DNA of 64,000 nt from Nocardia puris (GCF_003315035.1 NZ_QNRE01000002.1:868001-932000), one strand, 5' to 3'. Positions 25,477 to 35,661 are shown, counted from the stretch's first letter. Notes: generated from the letters alone by a model not told the origin. A program made the numbers and translations.

Positions 25477-25971
25477 GTGAGTTCCGCGCTGGCGCGCCGG
25501 GCGCACTGCCCTGTCGCGGTGATCCGGGAGGGCGCCGATCTCTCCGCCGCGGTGCGCACGCGGCCGGTGATCGTCGGCGTGGACGGTACCGCCGTCAGCG
25601 AACCGGCCATCGAACTGGCGTTGTCCGAGGCGTCCGTGCGCGGCGTGGACCTCGTGGCGGTGCACGTCTGGACCGGCGTCGAACTGCCCGCCGACTACGG
25701 TTTCGACCCCGCCGACACCGAGACCGACATGAACTACGTCCTCGCCGAAAGCCTGGCGGGCTGGCAGGAACGCTTCCCCGAGGTGACCATCCACCGCGAG
25801 GTCGTCAAGGACCGCCCCGAACGCTACCTGCGCGAACGCTCCGAAACCGCACAACTGCTGGTGGTCGGCAGCCGCGGACGCGGCGGCTTCTCCAGCATGC
25901 TGTTCGGCTCCACCAGCCAGTCCCTGGTCCTAGCGGCCGACTGCCCCCTGCTGGTCGGGCACGAGGACTGA
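25477..25971 (+). CDS. Universal stress protein, C-terminal part (same frame as preceding half)
   Basis: A 164-residue frame that begins at GTG immediately after the amber codon, with the tail of domain one (SSALARRAHCPVAVI) followed by a complete second Usp domain: VIVGVDGTAVSEPAIELAL and VVGSRGRGGFSSMLFGSTSQ. If the stop is real, reinitiation at this GTG could still give a working single-domain protein; otherwise the locus is a pseudogene. Tandem Usp proteins bind ATP and are induced by hypoxia and stationary phase in mycobacteria. Confidence 0.7.
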   Translation: MSSALARRAHCPVAVIREGADLSAAVRTRPVIVGVDGTAVSEPAIELALSEASVRGVDLVAVHVWTGVELPADYGFDPADTETDMNYVLAESLAGWQERFPEVTIHREVVKDRPERYLRERSETAQLLVVGSRGRGGFSSMLFGSTSQSLVLAADCPLLVGHED

Positions 25972-26139
25972 GAGCGGGCCGAGCAACCGGCGTGGAGCGC
26001 TGCGGCGTCACCGATCCCCTTGCCCCGGTGTGACTTTCACCCGGTACGGCGTGTCGCAGCGCGTGTCGGCACTTCGGGGGAACCAGGGCCGGGCGTGGTG
26101 CGTCCAACCCTGCAAACGACACCACTGGGAGGGTGACCC

Positions 26140-26538
26140 ATGACCGTGCCGAACCCCGTCGGGGCCGCCGTGGACGACGCGACAGCCGGGGCGCCCCGCC
26201 TGCGCATGGAACCCGCCGCGTTCCTCGCCCTCGACCGCGCCTGCGCCGACGTCATCGACCGCCTCACCGAGGCCCGCACCGCCGCCGAATCCCTTGCCGC
26301 ACACTCCCCCTGGGGCCTCGGCGAGGACAACCCCCGCCTCTGGACCGCCTCCGCCCTGGTCCGAATCTTCCGCGAGAAGGCCGCGGAAGGCCCGAACAAC
26401 GCCGCCACCACCCTCGACGCCTACCGCACCACCGCCGAACAGCTCCGCACCCTCCTCACCACCGCCCGCGACCACCTCCTCCGCACCGACGCCGAATTCG
26501 CCAGAGCCTTCCGGGAACTCGACCAGACCTCCGCGTAG
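26140..26538 (+). CDS. Conserved hypothetical helical protein
   Basis: A 132-residue protein starting at ATG 26140 with GGGAGG eight bases in front. It is predicted to be almost entirely helical, with heptad-like spacing in the last 60 residues (TTAEQLRTLLTTARDHLLR). A central WGLGEDNPRLW segment breaks the helices. Size, helicity and the tryptophan-containing turn recall ESX/WXG100-type or EspC-like secreted proteins of mycolata, but no clear WXG motif is present. Codons end in C far more than in the neighbouring genes. Function unknown. Confidence 0.65.
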   Translation: MTVPNPVGAAVDDATAGAPRLRMEPAAFLALDRACADVIDRLTEARTAAESLAAHSPWGLGEDNPRLWTASALVRIFREKAAEGPNNAATTLDAYRTTAEQLRTLLTTARDHLLRTDAEFARAFRELDQTSA

Positions 26539-26631
26539 TCCGGCTCGGCGGCGGAATCCGCGCGGGGTCGCATATCCGCTGTCAGCGAAACGTGCGGGGC
26601 GGATCGGCACTCGGCTGGCATGCTGAGTGGT

Positions 26632-26994
26632 ATGGAGAATGACTTGCGGCAGGCCGAACGGCGACTTCAGGCCGCGCAGCTGGCCGGGGATGTCCAGGCG
26701 CTGGACGCGCTACTCGATGACCGGCTGATCTTCACCTTCGGCGCCGACACGTTCACCAAGGCCGACGATCTCGAGTTGCACCGCACGAAGGCTCAAACCT
26801 TGAGCAAGCTCGAGGAAGAACAGCTGACGGTCCTGGTGGAAGGAACCACCGGCGTCACATGGTTCCTCGGCGTCCTCGAGGGCAGTGTGCACGGCTCCCC
26901 CTTCGCGGCCAAGATGCGCTACACCCGCACCTGGGCGCACGACGACTCGCGCGGCTGGCGGGTCGTCGCCGCCCACGCCTCGGCGGTCGGGTGA
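26632..26994 (+). CDS. SnoaL/DUF4440-like nuclear transport factor 2 family protein
   Basis: A 120-residue NTF2-fold protein. The pattern is typical: helical start (ENDLRQAERRLQAAQLAGD), the DALLDDRLIFTF strand, then TWAHDDSRGWRVVAAHAS at the end. DUF4440 proteins are cone-shaped small-molecule binding or isomerase-like proteins without a fixed function. ATG 26632 gives the family length; ATG 26620 would add four residues. Confidence 0.75.
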   Translation: MENDLRQAERRLQAAQLAGDVQALDALLDDRLIFTFGADTFTKADDLELHRTKAQTLSKLEEEQLTVLVEGTTGVTWFLGVLEGSVHGSPFAAKMRYTRTWAHDDSRGWRVVAAHASAVG

Positions 26995-27027
26995 CGTAGC
27001 GCCTTCCGCGCGCCGAGCGGCCGCGGC

Positions 27028-28032
27028 CTACCCCCGCTCCCCCGAATCGAAGGCCTGGAGGAGTTCTTCGGCGGCGAGGGCGGCGGTCAGAGTGCCGTCG
27101 CGGACCTGCTTTTCGACCTGGTGGCGGATCGCCTTGACGTTCGGGTTGTCGGCGAGGCGGCGTAACAGGTTGTCGTGCACCATGGTCCAGGTCCAGTCGA
27201 CCTGCTGGCGGCGGCGCTTCTCGTCGAACTCGCCGGCGTCGGTGAGGACGCGGCGGTGCTGGAGCACGGTGTCCCAGAACTTGTCCAGGCCGGTGCCTTC
27301 CAAGCCGCTCATGGTGAGCACCGGTGGGCGCCAGAGGGTGTCGTGCGGGTGGATGAGCCGCAGCGCCCCGGCGAGTTCGCGGGCGGCGGCCTTGGCCTCC
27401 ACCTCGTGCTTGCCGTCGGCCTTGTTCACGGCCACCAGATCGGCGAGCTCGAGCACACCCTTCTTGATGCCCTGCAACTGATCTCCGGTGCGCGCCAGGG
27501 TCAGGAAGCAGAACACGTCGACCATGTTGGCGACGGTCACCTCGGACTGCCCGACACCGACGGTCTCCACCAGGATCACGTCGTACCCGGCCGCCTCCAG
27601 CAGCACGATGGTCTCGCGGGTCGCCTTCGCGACGCCACCGAGCGTGCCCGCCGTGGGCGAGGGACGGATATAGGCGTTGCGCTCCACGGAAAGTCGCGCC
27701 ATGCGGGTCTTGTCGCCGAGGATGGAGCCGCCGGTGCGGGTGGACGAGGGGTCCACCGCCAGCACCGCCACCCGGTGCCCCTTGCCGATCAGCGACATGC
27801 CGAGCGCGTCGATGAACGTCGACTTGCCCACGCCCGGCACACCGGTGATGCCCACCCGATTCGACACCACCGCTTCGGATTCGGGCGTCAGCTTCAGCAA
27901 CAATCGCTGCGCGAGTTCCCGATGGTCGGCCCTGGTGGATTCGACCAGGGTGATCGCCCGCGCGACGGCGGCCCGCTCATTGGCGCGGACCGCCTGCGCC
28001 AGTGCGTCGACATCGATGACGCGTCTGCTCAT
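27028..28032 (-). CDS. meaB: Methylmalonyl-CoA mutase-associated GTPase MeaB
   Basis: A 334-residue G3E GTPase. P-loop GVPGVGKS at residues 64-71, switch elements [18 protein letters not shown] and [10 protein letters not shown], and the guanine motif NKAD are all present. MeaB guards the adenosylcobalamin-dependent mutase: it gates cofactor loading and ejects inactive cob(II)alamin. Its start overlaps the mutB stop by four bases (ATGA), so all three genes form one operon. Length and order match the mycobacterial locus except that no toxin-antitoxin pair lies in between. Confidence 0.95.
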   Translation of the reverse strand: MSRRVIDVDALAQAVRANERAAVARAITLVESTRADHRELAQRLLLKLTPESEAVVSNRVGITGVPGVGKSTFIDALGMSLIGKGHRVAVLAVDPSSTRTGGSILGDKTRMARLSVERNAYIRPSPTAGTLGGVAKATRETIVLLEAAGYDVILVETVGVGQSEVTVANMVDVFCFLTLARTGDQLQGIKKGVLELADLVAVNKADGKHEVEAKAAARELAGALRLIHPHDTLWRPPVLTMSGLEGTGLDKFWDTVLQHRRVLTDAGEFDEKRRRQQVDWTWTMVHDNLLRRLADNPNVKAIRHQVEKQVRDGTLTAALAAEELLQAFDSGERG

Positions 28033-30302
28033 TCCGCGGCGTCCGGCTCCGCCCCGCCCGGCTCGTGCCCGAGTTCGGCGGACAGCTTGCGCAGCAGATC
28101 GATGGCGGCCTCGGCGATCACGGTGCCGGGCGGGAAGATCGCCGCCGCGCCGGCCTCGTAGAGCTCGTCGAAGTCGCCCGGCGGGATGACGCCGCCGACG
28201 ATGACCATGATGTCGGGACGACCGACCTCGGTCAGCGCCTGCCGCAGGGCGGGCACCAGCGTGAGGTGGCCCGCCGCGAGCGACGACACACCGACGACGT
28301 GCACGTCGTTGTCGGCCGCCTGCTGCGCCACCTCCTCGGGCGTCTGGAACAGCGGGCCCACGTCCACGTCGAAGCCGAGATCGGCGAAGGCCGTGGCGAT
28401 CACCTTCTGACCGCGATCGTGGCCGTCCTGGCCCATCTTGGCGACCAGGATGCGCGGGCGGCGGCCCTCGGCCTCGGCGAACTCCTCGACCAGTTCGCTC
28501 GCCTTGGTGATATTGGTGACCTTGCCTGCCTCATCGCGGTACACGCCCGACAGCGTACGGATCTCGGCCTGGTGCCGCCCGTACACCTTCTCCAGCGCGT
28601 CGGAGATCTCCCCGACGGTGGCCTTGGCGCGCGCCGCGTCGATGGCCAGGGCCAGCAGGTTGTTCGCCATGCCGCCCTCGGAAGACCCCGCGGCACGGGT
28701 CAATTCGGCCAGCGCCCGCTCCACCGCCGCCGGATCGCGTTCGGCGCGCAGGCGTTCCAGCTTCTCGATCTGTTCGGCGCGCACCCGCGAGTTCTCGACC
28801 TTGAGGACCTCGACCTGCTGGTCCTCCTCCACCTGGTACTTGTTGACGCCGATCACCGGCTGCTGGCCGGTGTCGATGCGCGCCTGGGTGCGGGCGGCCG
28901 CCTCCTCGATGCGCAGCTTCGGGATGCCCTCGCCGATGGCCTGGGCCATCCCGCCGTGCGCCTCCACCTCGGCGATGTGCGCGCGGGCGCGGTTGGCCAG
29001 CTGGTGGGTCAGCCATTCCACGTAGTAGGAGCCGCCCCACGGGTCGATGGGCCGCGTGGTGTTGGACTCCTGCTGGATGAGCAGCTGGGTGTTGCGGGCG
29101 ATGCGCGCGGAGAAGTCGGTGGGCAGCGCCAGCGCCTCGTCGAGTGCGTTGGTGTGCAGCGACTGAGTGTGCCCCTGGGTCGCGGCCATCGCCTCGATGC
29201 AGGTGCGCGCCACATTGTTGTAGGCGTCCTGCGCCGTGAGCGACCAGCCCGAGGTCTGCGAATGGGTGCGCAGCGACAGCGATTTCGCGCTCTTGGGATT
29301 GAACTTCGCGACCAGCTCGCTCCAGAGCAGCCGTCCCGCACGGAGTTTGGCGACCTCCATGAAGAAGTTCATGCCGATCGCCCAGAAGAACGACAGGCGC
29401 GGCGCGAACTTGTCGACCTCCATGCCCGCGTCGATGCCCGCGCGGATGTACTCGACACCGTCGGCGAGGGTGTAGGCGAGCTCCAGATCCGCTGTCGCCC
29501 CGGCCTCTTGGATGTGGTAGCCGGAGATGGAGATCGAGTTGAACTTCGGCATCTTCGCGCTGGTGTAGGCGAAGATGTCGGAGATGATCCGCATCGAGGG
29601 CTTGGGCGGGTAGATGTAGGTGTTGCGGACCATGAACTCTTTCAGAATGTCGTTCTGAATCGTTCCGGCCAGCTGTTCGGGCTCGACGCCCTGTTCCTCG
29701 GCGGCCACGACGTAGAGGGCGAGGATCGGCAGCACCGCGCCGTTCATCGTCATCGACACCGAGACCTGGTCCAGCGGAATGTGATCGAAGAGCTGGCGCA
29801 TGTCCAGGATCGAGTCGATCGCCACGCCCGCCATGCCGACGTCACCCTGCACGCGCGGATGATCGGAGTCGTACCCGCGGTGGGTGGCGAGGTCGAACGC
29901 GACCGACAGACCCTTCTGCCCGGCCTGAAGGTTGCGGCGGTAGAAGGCGTTCGAGTCGGCCGCGGTGGAGAAGCCCGCGTACTGGCGGATGGTCCACGGC
30001 TGGTTGACGTACATCGTCGGGTACGGGCCGCGCACGAACGGCGCGATGCCCGGCACGCTGTCGAGCGGATAGCCCTCGGCCGCGACGGCATCCCGGTCGG
30101 CCTTGGTGAACACCGGTGGCACCTCGATGCCTTCCGGCGTGGACCACACCAGCTGTTCGGGGGTGTAGTGGTTCGCCGTCGCGGCGGTGCGCACGAACTC
30201 CTCGACCCGGGCGGCGTCCACCGCGGCGGGTTCGGGCGCCCGCTCCTCGAGCGGTACGTCGGCGAAATTGCCGATCAGGTGCTTGATCTCACGCGTTGTC
30301 AT
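28029..30302 (-). CDS. mutB: Methylmalonyl-CoA mutase large (alpha) subunit
   Basis: A 757-residue adenosylcobalamin enzyme that interconverts (R)-methylmalonyl-CoA and succinyl-CoA, clearing propionyl-CoA from odd-chain fatty acids, cholesterol and branched amino acids. The N-terminal TIM barrel ([29 protein letters not shown]) is followed by the B12 domain with DGHDRG (His628 is the lower axial ligand), then SSLAAGH and [14 protein letters not shown] 30302 overlaps the mutA stop by one base (TGATG). A long open frame upstream of this ATG is out of context with mutA and is not used. Confidence 0.97.
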   Translation of the reverse strand: MTTREIKHLIGNFADVPLEERAPEPAAVDAARVEEFVRTAATANHYTPEQLVWSTPEGIEVPPVFTKADRDAVAAEGYPLDSVPGIAPFVRGPYPTMYVNQPWTIRQYAGFSTAADSNAFYRRNLQAGQKGLSVAFDLATHRGYDSDHPRVQGDVGMAGVAIDSILDMRQLFDHIPLDQVSVSMTMNGAVLPILALYVVAAEEQGVEPEQLAGTIQNDILKEFMVRNTYIYPPKPSMRIISDIFAYTSAKMPKFNSISISGYHIQEAGATADLELAYTLADGVEYIRAGIDAGMEVDKFAPRLSFFWAIGMNFFMEVAKLRAGRLLWSELVAKFNPKSAKSLSLRTHSQTSGWSLTAQDAYNNVARTCIEAMAATQGHTQSLHTNALDEALALPTDFSARIARNTQLLIQQESNTTRPIDPWGGSYYVEWLTHQLANRARAHIAEVEAHGGMAQAIGEGIPKLRIEEAAARTQARIDTGQQPVIGVNKYQVEEDQQVEVLKVENSRVRAEQIEKLERLRAERDPAAVERALAELTRAAGSSEGGMANNLLALAIDAARAKATVGEISDALEKVYGRHQAEIRTLSGVYRDEAGKVTNITKASELVEEFAEAEGRRPRILVAKMGQDGHDRGQKVIATAFADLGFDVDVGPLFQTPEEVAQQAADNDVHVVGVSSLAAGHLTLVPALRQALTEVGRPDIMVIVGGVIPPGDFDELYEAGAAAIFPPGTVIAEAAIDLLRKLSAELGHEPGGAEPDAAE

Positions 30303-32188
30303 CAGGCTCCCACCTTCTCCAGCAGGCCCGACAGGGCGGCGACCGCGTCGATCTTCGCGGCCAGGAACCCGTCCGGGCGCTGGGCGCCGTCCAGCTCGGC
30401 CACGGACTTCGCCGCGCCGGCCAGCAGCACCGTCTCCACACCGGCGGCGCGCAGCGCGTCGACCGCCGGGCCCGCGTCCGTGCCGTAGCGCGCGTCCGAC
30501 CCGCACAGCACCGCGATGCCCGCACCGGATTCCCGTGCGGCCGCGCCGATTCCGTCCAGGTCGAGCGGGCCGGGGTTGATCGATTCGATCCCGCCCGAGG
30601 CCAGCAGGTTCGCGATGAACGTGACCCGCACGTTGTGCTCAGCCACGGTGCCGAGCGGCACCAGCAGCGCCTTGGGGCGCGCGCCCGTGGCGGCGAGGAA
30701 GGCGTCGGAGCGGTCGCGCAGCGCTTCGAACGCCGCGCCGTAGCGCGCCACCCGGCCGGGCACGCGCGCCGCCTCCGACAGCGGCTGCTCCCCCAGGTTC
30801 GGGAATTCGTTGACGCCGGTGACGGCCGTCTTCCGGTGCGCGACATCTCTGTCGCGCGCCGCCTTGGTCTCGGCGATGCGCTCGGCGAGCAGGCCCGACT
30901 CGAGGGCGGCCAGGTAGCCGCCCGCGGCCTCCAGCTCTTGCATGAATTCCCATGCCTTGACGGCTAATTCGGCGGTCAGGTCCTCCACGTACCAGGAGCC
31001 GGCGCCGGGGTCGCGCACGTGGCCGAGGTGGGATTCCTCGAGCAGCAGCAGCTGGGTGTTGCGGGCCATGCGGTCCGAGAACGACTTGGAGACACCGAGC
31101 TCGCCCGGGGGCAGCGGCGAATCGAAGGGCAGCACCGTGACGGTGTCGGCCCCGCCGACGCCCGCGCCGAACGCGGCCAGCGTGGTGCGCAGCATGTTCA
31201 CCCAGGGATCGCGCCGGCTCATCATCGCGGCCGAGGTGACGGCGTGCTGGGGCGCGCCGCCGAAATCCGGTGCGCCGCAGACGTGGGCGACGCGCGCCCA
31301 GAGGCGGCGCGCGGCGCGGAATTTCGCGAGGGTGGCGAACTGGTCGTCGGTGGCGGCGAACCGGAACTCCAGCTGCCCCAGGGCATCCGCCAGGTCCGCG
31401 CCCTCGGTGAGCGCGCGCAGGTATTCGAGTCCGGCGGCGATCGCGGCGCCGAGTTCCTGCGCGTCGGAGGCGCCCGCGTCGTGGAAGACGGTGCCGTCCA
31501 CGGTGATCGCGCGCACCGTCTCCGCGCGGGCGATCGCGCGACCGGCCAGCACCACGGCCTCGGCGGTGTCCACGTCCTCGAGGCCGGCGAAGCGGCTGGT
31601 GAGCGGTGCGGCGCCGAGGGAGAGCCGGATGTCGGCGCGGTCGCCCGCGGGCTGGTAGCCGTCGAGGAGGCCGAACACGGCGGTGGCCGCCTCGGACACC
31701 TGCGCGCCCGCGTCCAGGGTGAGCGGCGCGAGTTCGTAGAGCAGGCCCTCCAGCGCAGCGGGCAGTGCGGCCACGGGCACGCCGCGCGTTCCGGCGCCGA
31801 GCCACACGGCGCTCACGCCGTTCTCCAGTCCGGTGAGGATCTCGCGCTTGGCGACGGCGGGGTCGGCATCGCCCACGTAAGCGCTGACGAACCAGCCGCG
31901 ATGCACGTCGCGGGTGGCGTCGCGGCCGCGCACGAACGGGAACTCGCCGGGCAGCGGCAGCTCGGGGCGCTCGTCGCGCAGCGTGTAGAGGGGGGCGACG
32001 GTCAGGCCGTCGTAGGTGGTCTGCTCGAGCAGCCGCTCCGGCTCGTCCGGCAGTTCGGTGATCTCGACCCGGCGCGCCTTGGCGAGGACTCCCGCCACAC
32101 CCTTGCGCCAGGCGTCGTACTGCGGCACGACACCCTCGGGGCGATCCGCGACCTCCCCGCCCGGGGGCGGATCTGAAGCAATCGGCAT
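30302..32188 (-). CDS. mutA: Methylmalonyl-CoA mutase small (beta) subunit
   Basis: A 628-residue protein homologous to MutB but catalytically silent. The TIM barrel is recognisable ([33 protein letters not shown]), while the B12-binding motif has degenerated: SDARYG stands where MutB has DGHDRG. The small subunit stabilises the heterodimer. ATG 32188 has GAGGAA about ten bases upstream. It is the first gene of the mutA-mutB-meaB operon; the promoter should lie between 32189 and 32372, where a perfect palindrome is found. Confidence 0.95.
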   Translation of the reverse strand: MPIASDPPPGGEVADRPEGVVPQYDAWRKGVAGVLAKARRVEITELPDEPERLLEQTTYDGLTVAPLYTLRDERPELPLPGEFPFVRGRDATRDVHRGWFVSAYVGDADPAVAKREILTGLENGVSAVWLGAGTRGVPVAALPAALEGLLYELAPLTLDAGAQVSEAATAVFGLLDGYQPAGDRADIRLSLGAAPLTSRFAGLEDVDTAEAVVLAGRAIARAETVRAITVDGTVFHDAGASDAQELGAAIAAGLEYLRALTEGADLADALGQLEFRFAATDDQFATLAKFRAARRLWARVAHVCGAPDFGGAPQHAVTSAAMMSRRDPWVNMLRTTLAAFGAGVGGADTVTVLPFDSPLPPGELGVSKSFSDRMARNTQLLLLEESHLGHVRDPGAGSWYVEDLTAELAVKAWEFMQELEAAGGYLAALESGLLAERIAETKAARDRDVAHRKTAVTGVNEFPNLGEQPLSEAARVPGRVARYGAAFEALRDRSDAFLAATGARPKALLVPLGTVAEHNVRVTFIANLLASGGIESINPGPLDLDGIGAAARESGAGIAVLCGSDARYGTDAGPAVDALRAAGVETVLLAGAAKSVAELDGAQRPDGFLAAKIDAVAALSGLLEKVGA

Positions 32189-32255
32189 AGCTGGTGTTCC
32201 TCTTCTGTTCGACCCACGGGACGCACCACTGGCAAACACTCACTTCCGCCGCGTT

Positions 32256-32271
32256 TGCGCTGGTCAGCGCA
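32256..32271. promoter_or_regulatory. Perfect palindrome upstream of mutA
   Basis: TGCGCTGGTCAGCGCA has 7-bp perfect arms around GT and lies 68 bases before the mutA start, in the shared gap with the divergent VTT-protein gene. It may be an operator (a propionate-responsive regulator would fit) or a 5' UTR hairpin. Confidence 0.4.
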
Positions 32272-32372
32272 CACTTCGGTTAACGAGTATTCGTCCCGTT
32301 CCCCTCGATGCTAGCGGTCCGGCGCGCGCGGGTTGACCCTGGCCGCCACTACCAACCGGTAACCTGTCGCGG

Positions 32373-33065
32373 GTGACCAGGCTGCTCAGGAACCCGCGTA
32401 TCGTCGCGCTGCTCGCCGGGGTGGGCGCGCTCTGCGCCGCCGCGCTGCTGGTTCCGCTGCCCGGTCCCGCGCGCATCCAGGAGTGGGCGGGGACGGCCGG
32501 TCCGTGGTTGCCGGTGCTGTTCTTCGTGGTGTACGCGCTGGTCGCGGTCGCACCCGTCCCCCGGACCGTGCTCACGGTGAGCTGCGGGGTGTTGTTCGGG
32601 TCGCTGCTGGGTGTGATCGTCGCGCTCGCGGCGACCACGGTGGCGGCGGCATTGGCGTTCCAGCTCGTGCGGGCGCTGGACCGCAACAAGGTCGCCTCCC
32701 GCATCCGGCACCCGGCGGTCACGGCGATCGACGACCGGTTGCGCCGGCGCGGCTGGCTGGCCGTCGGCTCCCTGCGGATGATCTCCTTCGCCCCGTTCTC
32801 GGTGGTGAACTACTGCTGCGGACTGTCCTCCGTGCGCTTCTGGCCCTACCTCGCGGCCACCCTGGCCGGGTCCGCGCCCGGCACCATCGCCACCGTCGTC
32901 CTCGCCGACGCGCTCACCGGCGGCTCCCATCCGGCGATGCTGGTCGTCTCCGGTGTGTGCCTGGCTATCGGTTTCGCTGGGCTGCTGGTCGACGCGCGCT
33001 GGAAGCCGGAACCGGTGGAGTCCGAAACGGTTCCGGTCGCCGAACCGGTCGGCGCGCGCGACTGA
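32373..33065 (+). CDS. TVP38/TMEM64 (VTT domain) family membrane protein
   Basis: A 230-residue polytopic membrane protein with about six hydrophobic segments. The VTT/DedA core is visible in VSCGVLFGSLLGVIVALAATT, the RRRGWLAVGSLRMISFAPFSVVNY segment (in two parts RRRGWLAVGSLRM and ISFAPFSVVNYCCG) and the glycine-rich LAGSAPGTIATVV. Family members act as lipid scramblases or flippases for undecaprenyl phosphate or other lipids. It is divergent from mutA and corresponds in place to Rv1491c. GTG 32373 is the start. Confidence 0.88.
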   Translation: MTRLLRNPRIVALLAGVGALCAAALLVPLPGPARIQEWAGTAGPWLPVLFFVVYALVAVAPVPRTVLTVSCGVLFGSLLGVIVALAATTVAAALAFQLVRALDRNKVASRIRHPAVTAIDDRLRRRGWLAVGSLRMISFAPFSVVNYCCGLSSVRFWPYLAATLAGSAPGTIATVVLADALTGGSHPAMLVVSGVCLAIGFAGLLVDARWKPEPVESETVPVAEPVGARD

Positions 33066-33159
33066 GGGGCGAGGCCCGGACCTGACCGGCCGCGGTCCAC
33101 GGCCCGGACGGGAGTACCGCGCACTCTCCGATTCCGGTTCGACCCGCCGCGCCGTTCGC

Positions 33160-34080
33160 TCAGTCCGCGCCCAGTTCGATCGGGACGGCGGTCACCTCCG
33201 TCGGTTCGCCGCCCCGCAGCAGGGTGATCGGGGTGGGGTGGCCGATGGCGTCGGCGAACAGCAGGCGCTGGAGGGATTGGGCGTCCTCGACTTTCGCACC
33301 GCCGATGTCGAGCACGACGTCGCCGCGGCGCAGGCCCGCGCGTTCGGCCGGACCGCCGCGCACCACGTCGAAGACGCGCACTCCCCCGCCTCCGGTGGGC
33401 AGCGGGGCGGGGATGCCGATCAGTCCGAGGTAGGCGCGGCGCACGCGGCCCTCGGTGCGCAGGGTGTCGATGATGTGGCGGGTGGTGGGGTCGACGGGGA
33501 TCGCCAGACCCGTGCCGATGCCCGTCACCGTGGTGAGGATGCCGATCACGCGGCCCGCCGAGTCACACAGCGCGCCACCGGCATCGACGGGGTTGGGTGT
33601 GGTGTCGGTCTGGATGACGGATTCGAGAAGGCGTCCCGCGCGGCGTGAGGTCACCGGCAGCGCGCGCCCCAGCGCACCGACCACCCCCGCGCTCACGTAA
33701 GCGCCCGGACTCAACGGACTACCCACTGCGACAACCACTTGCCCGACGTCCAGACCGTCGGCGTCCCCGAATGTCGCGGCGTCGGGCGATCCGTCCCGCA
33801 CCCGCAGCACCGCCAGATCCGACACCGGCTCGATGCCGATCAACTCGAACCGCGACTCGCTCCCGTCGGCGAACAGCACGTCCCCACTGGTCTCGACCCC
33901 GGCGACATGCGCCGTGGTGACGAGCACGCCGTCCGCCCACACCACCGCCGAGCCTTCGGTCCGCCGCAGCCGCACCCGCGCCACCCGCGGCGCCACCTCC
34001 GCGGCCACCCCGATCACCGCGCGCGAATACGCATCCCGCTCGACCTCGTCCACACCGACCACCTCGTCCCGCGCCGACAC
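33160..34080 (-). CDS. HtrA-like trypsin/PDZ protein lacking the catalytic serine
   Basis: A 306-residue protein with a trypsin-fold domain and a C-terminal PDZ domain (RVFDVVRGGPAERAGLRRGD). The triad histidine (His58, VTTAHVAG) and aspartate (Asp88, SDLAVLRV) are in place, but the GNSGG motif reads VDAGG: alanine (Ala167) replaces the nucleophilic serine. It is therefore probably a pseudoprotease that binds unfolded or C-terminal peptides without cutting. No signal peptide is visible. GTG 34080 is preferred; the frame stays open upstream to a TTG at 34140. Confidence 0.8.
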   Translation of the reverse strand: MSARDEVVGVDEVERDAYSRAVIGVAAEVAPRVARVRLRRTEGSAVVWADGVLVTTAHVAGVETSGDVLFADGSESRFELIGIEPVSDLAVLRVRDGSPDAATFGDADGLDVGQVVVAVGSPLSPGAYVSAGVVGALGRALPVTSRRAGRLLESVIQTDTTPNPVDAGGALCDSAGRVIGILTTVTGIGTGLAIPVDPTTRHIIDTLRTEGRVRRAYLGLIGIPAPLPTGGGGVRVFDVVRGGPAERAGLRRGDVVLDIGGAKVEDAQSLQRLLFADAIGHPTPITLLRGGEPTEVTAVPIELGAD

Positions 34081-34711
34081 CAGTTTTTCCAGGATGCTCC
34101 TCAGACAGCACAGGCCGCACCGTGTTCGGGTATCCCGCAAGAGAATTCGCCCAGCCGTGTCCGACCGGAGACCAGCGAGCCGGGTCGTGTCGCGAACGGC
34201 GGCGAGGCGGTCCCGCGACCCAGATCACAGCCGTGCTACCTCCGAGGGTGCCGTAGCGGCCGGGTGTCCACCGGTACGGCTGTGGGTGTGGACCGAGTCG
34301 GCGCGGGACTTTCTTCGTGATCGGGATCTGGGCCTCGCTGGCTGGTTTCGCCGCGACGGCCGGGTCGGTGCTCGCGCGCCGCCCGCTCACGGCATCGCGT
34401 GGAATGCCGTGCACGGTGGCAAGCACGCCCGGCGGGCCGAGCGGGCGGTACTGCGGGCGCACGACATCGCCGCTCTCGCCGCCGCGGTCGTGGCGCGCTT
34501 CGCGGGAGGCAGCGCATCGGCCTTGGTTCCACGTGGTCCAGCCAGCCGATTCGATACGCGTGCCGGCATGGGCGGCGGTTCGACCGACCGAAGTGGCGAA
34601 GCGGATGCGCTGCGCACGGGGATGCCGAACGCCCGTGTGCCGCCGGACGGGTGCGGCGAGGACCAACCGCCGGAGCGCTCGGCTCCGTAGCATGTGATCG
34701 CGGCGGATCGG
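34081..34711. other. Intergenic region, no gene recognised
   Basis: About 630 bases. Open frames on both strands translate into arginine-rich sequence without family features, and none has a plausible ribosome binding site. A nested inverted-repeat structure lies at 34226-34284. Confidence 0.5.
34226..34284. ncRNA. Candidate structured RNA (three-way junction)
   Basis: An outer 9-bp perfect stem (CACAGCCGT 34226-34234 with ACGGCTGTG 34276-34284) encloses two smaller stems: GCTAC/GTAGC (34235-34239 with 34253-34257) and CCGG/CACCGG-type pairing around 34260-34274. The layout would fold as a 59-nt three-way junction. No family match is known to me and the evidence is base pairing alone. Confidence 0.25.
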
Positions 34712-35506
34712 TCAGGCGGAGAAGGCCAGATAGCCCAGAATCATCAGCAATGGAACCAGACCCGCCGCGCACAGGGCCAGCAGTGTCCGCAGGCGGGTCC
34801 GGCGCAGTGCCAGGTGCGCGGCCAGTGCCGCCTCCACGTGGCGAACGCGGTCCTGCACGCCCTGCGCGCGGGCGTCGGCCGCCTCGATCGCCGCGAGCAA
34901 GGCGGCGACGGGCGCGCCGAGTTCATCGGCGTGCACCGCGCGCAGGTGGCGCGCCGCACGGGCGAGCCCGCGCTGGGTTTCGCGCACTTGCGCCACCGTG
35001 CGCTCAGCACGGTCCAGACGCGCGGAAACGTCGCGCAGCGCACCCGCGCCACCGGAGAGCCCGCCGACCAGCCCGGCCAGCGCGTCCACGTCGTCCGCCG
35101 CGTGGGCGACGACCCGCTCGGATGTCTCGTTCAGCGCGCGCAGCAGCGCGTACAGCACGCCGTGCGGGGAGCGGGTGAGCGCGGGCGTGCGCGCCATCTC
35201 GGCCACGGCGGCGTCGAACGGGACGAACGGCTCGGCGGGCTGACGCGTGACGACGAAATCGGCCCCGAGGGCGAGCACGACCCGCGCGTCCACCAAACTT
35301 TCACCGCGCGGATACCGGAACGTCACCGGGAAGTAGGCGAAACCGCCGCTCTCCCAAGGCTCGTCGGCCACGGGCGGGAAGTCGACGCCGAGGCGCTCGC
35401 GCAATACCGCGGCGGTGTTCTCGTCGGCCTCCGGCAGCGGAATCCAGTGCAGGCCGAGCACTTCGGTGTCGAAGCGGTCGACCGGAAGGCTGAGCGAGCC
35501 GGACAT
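34712..35506 (-). CDS. CorA-like protein with a single transmembrane helix
   Basis: A 264-residue protein. Residues 1-230 resemble the cytoplasmic funnel of CorA magnesium channels: an alpha/beta N-terminal part (PPVADEPWESGGFAYFPVTF) and long helices (LRDVSARLDRAERTVAQVRE, HLRAVHADELGAP). Only one hydrophobic helix follows (LLALCAAGLVPLLMILGYLAF) and the protein ends there, so the GMN motif and second helix of a true channel are missing. It may be a decayed CorA or an accessory subunit. ATG 35506 is preceded by GGGAGC; an ATG 60 bases upstream is possible. Confidence 0.65.
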   Translation of the reverse strand: MSGSLSLPVDRFDTEVLGLHWIPLPEADENTAAVLRERLGVDFPPVADEPWESGGFAYFPVTFRYPRGESLVDARVVLALGADFVVTRQPAEPFVPFDAAVAEMARTPALTRSPHGVLYALLRALNETSERVVAHAADDVDALAGLVGGLSGGAGALRDVSARLDRAERTVAQVRETQRGLARAARHLRAVHADELGAPVAALLAAIEAADARAQGVQDRVRHVEAALAAHLALRRTRLRTLLALCAAGLVPLLMILGYLAFSA

Positions 35507-35661
35507 GGGTGGGCGCTCCCGTGGGCTGTCGGACGAGGGGGCTGCGCGCGTCGCGCCACCGTCCATTAGTAGCCCGCGACTCCCGCCGCGTCAACGTGAC
35601 CACGCCGACCGTATTGCCCAGCACCGCAACGGGATCGGCACGGGCGCACCGACCCGGCGAT

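Noticed and set aside
28065..30488. 807-codon open frame on the plus strand opposite mutB
   Set aside because: Shadow of mutB codon bias; no recognisable domain and no ribosome binding site.
32189..32372. Cobalamin riboswitch upstream of mutA
   Set aside because: The mutase needs B12, so I looked for one, but the gap is only 184 bases and lacks the B12-box core GCCACTG.
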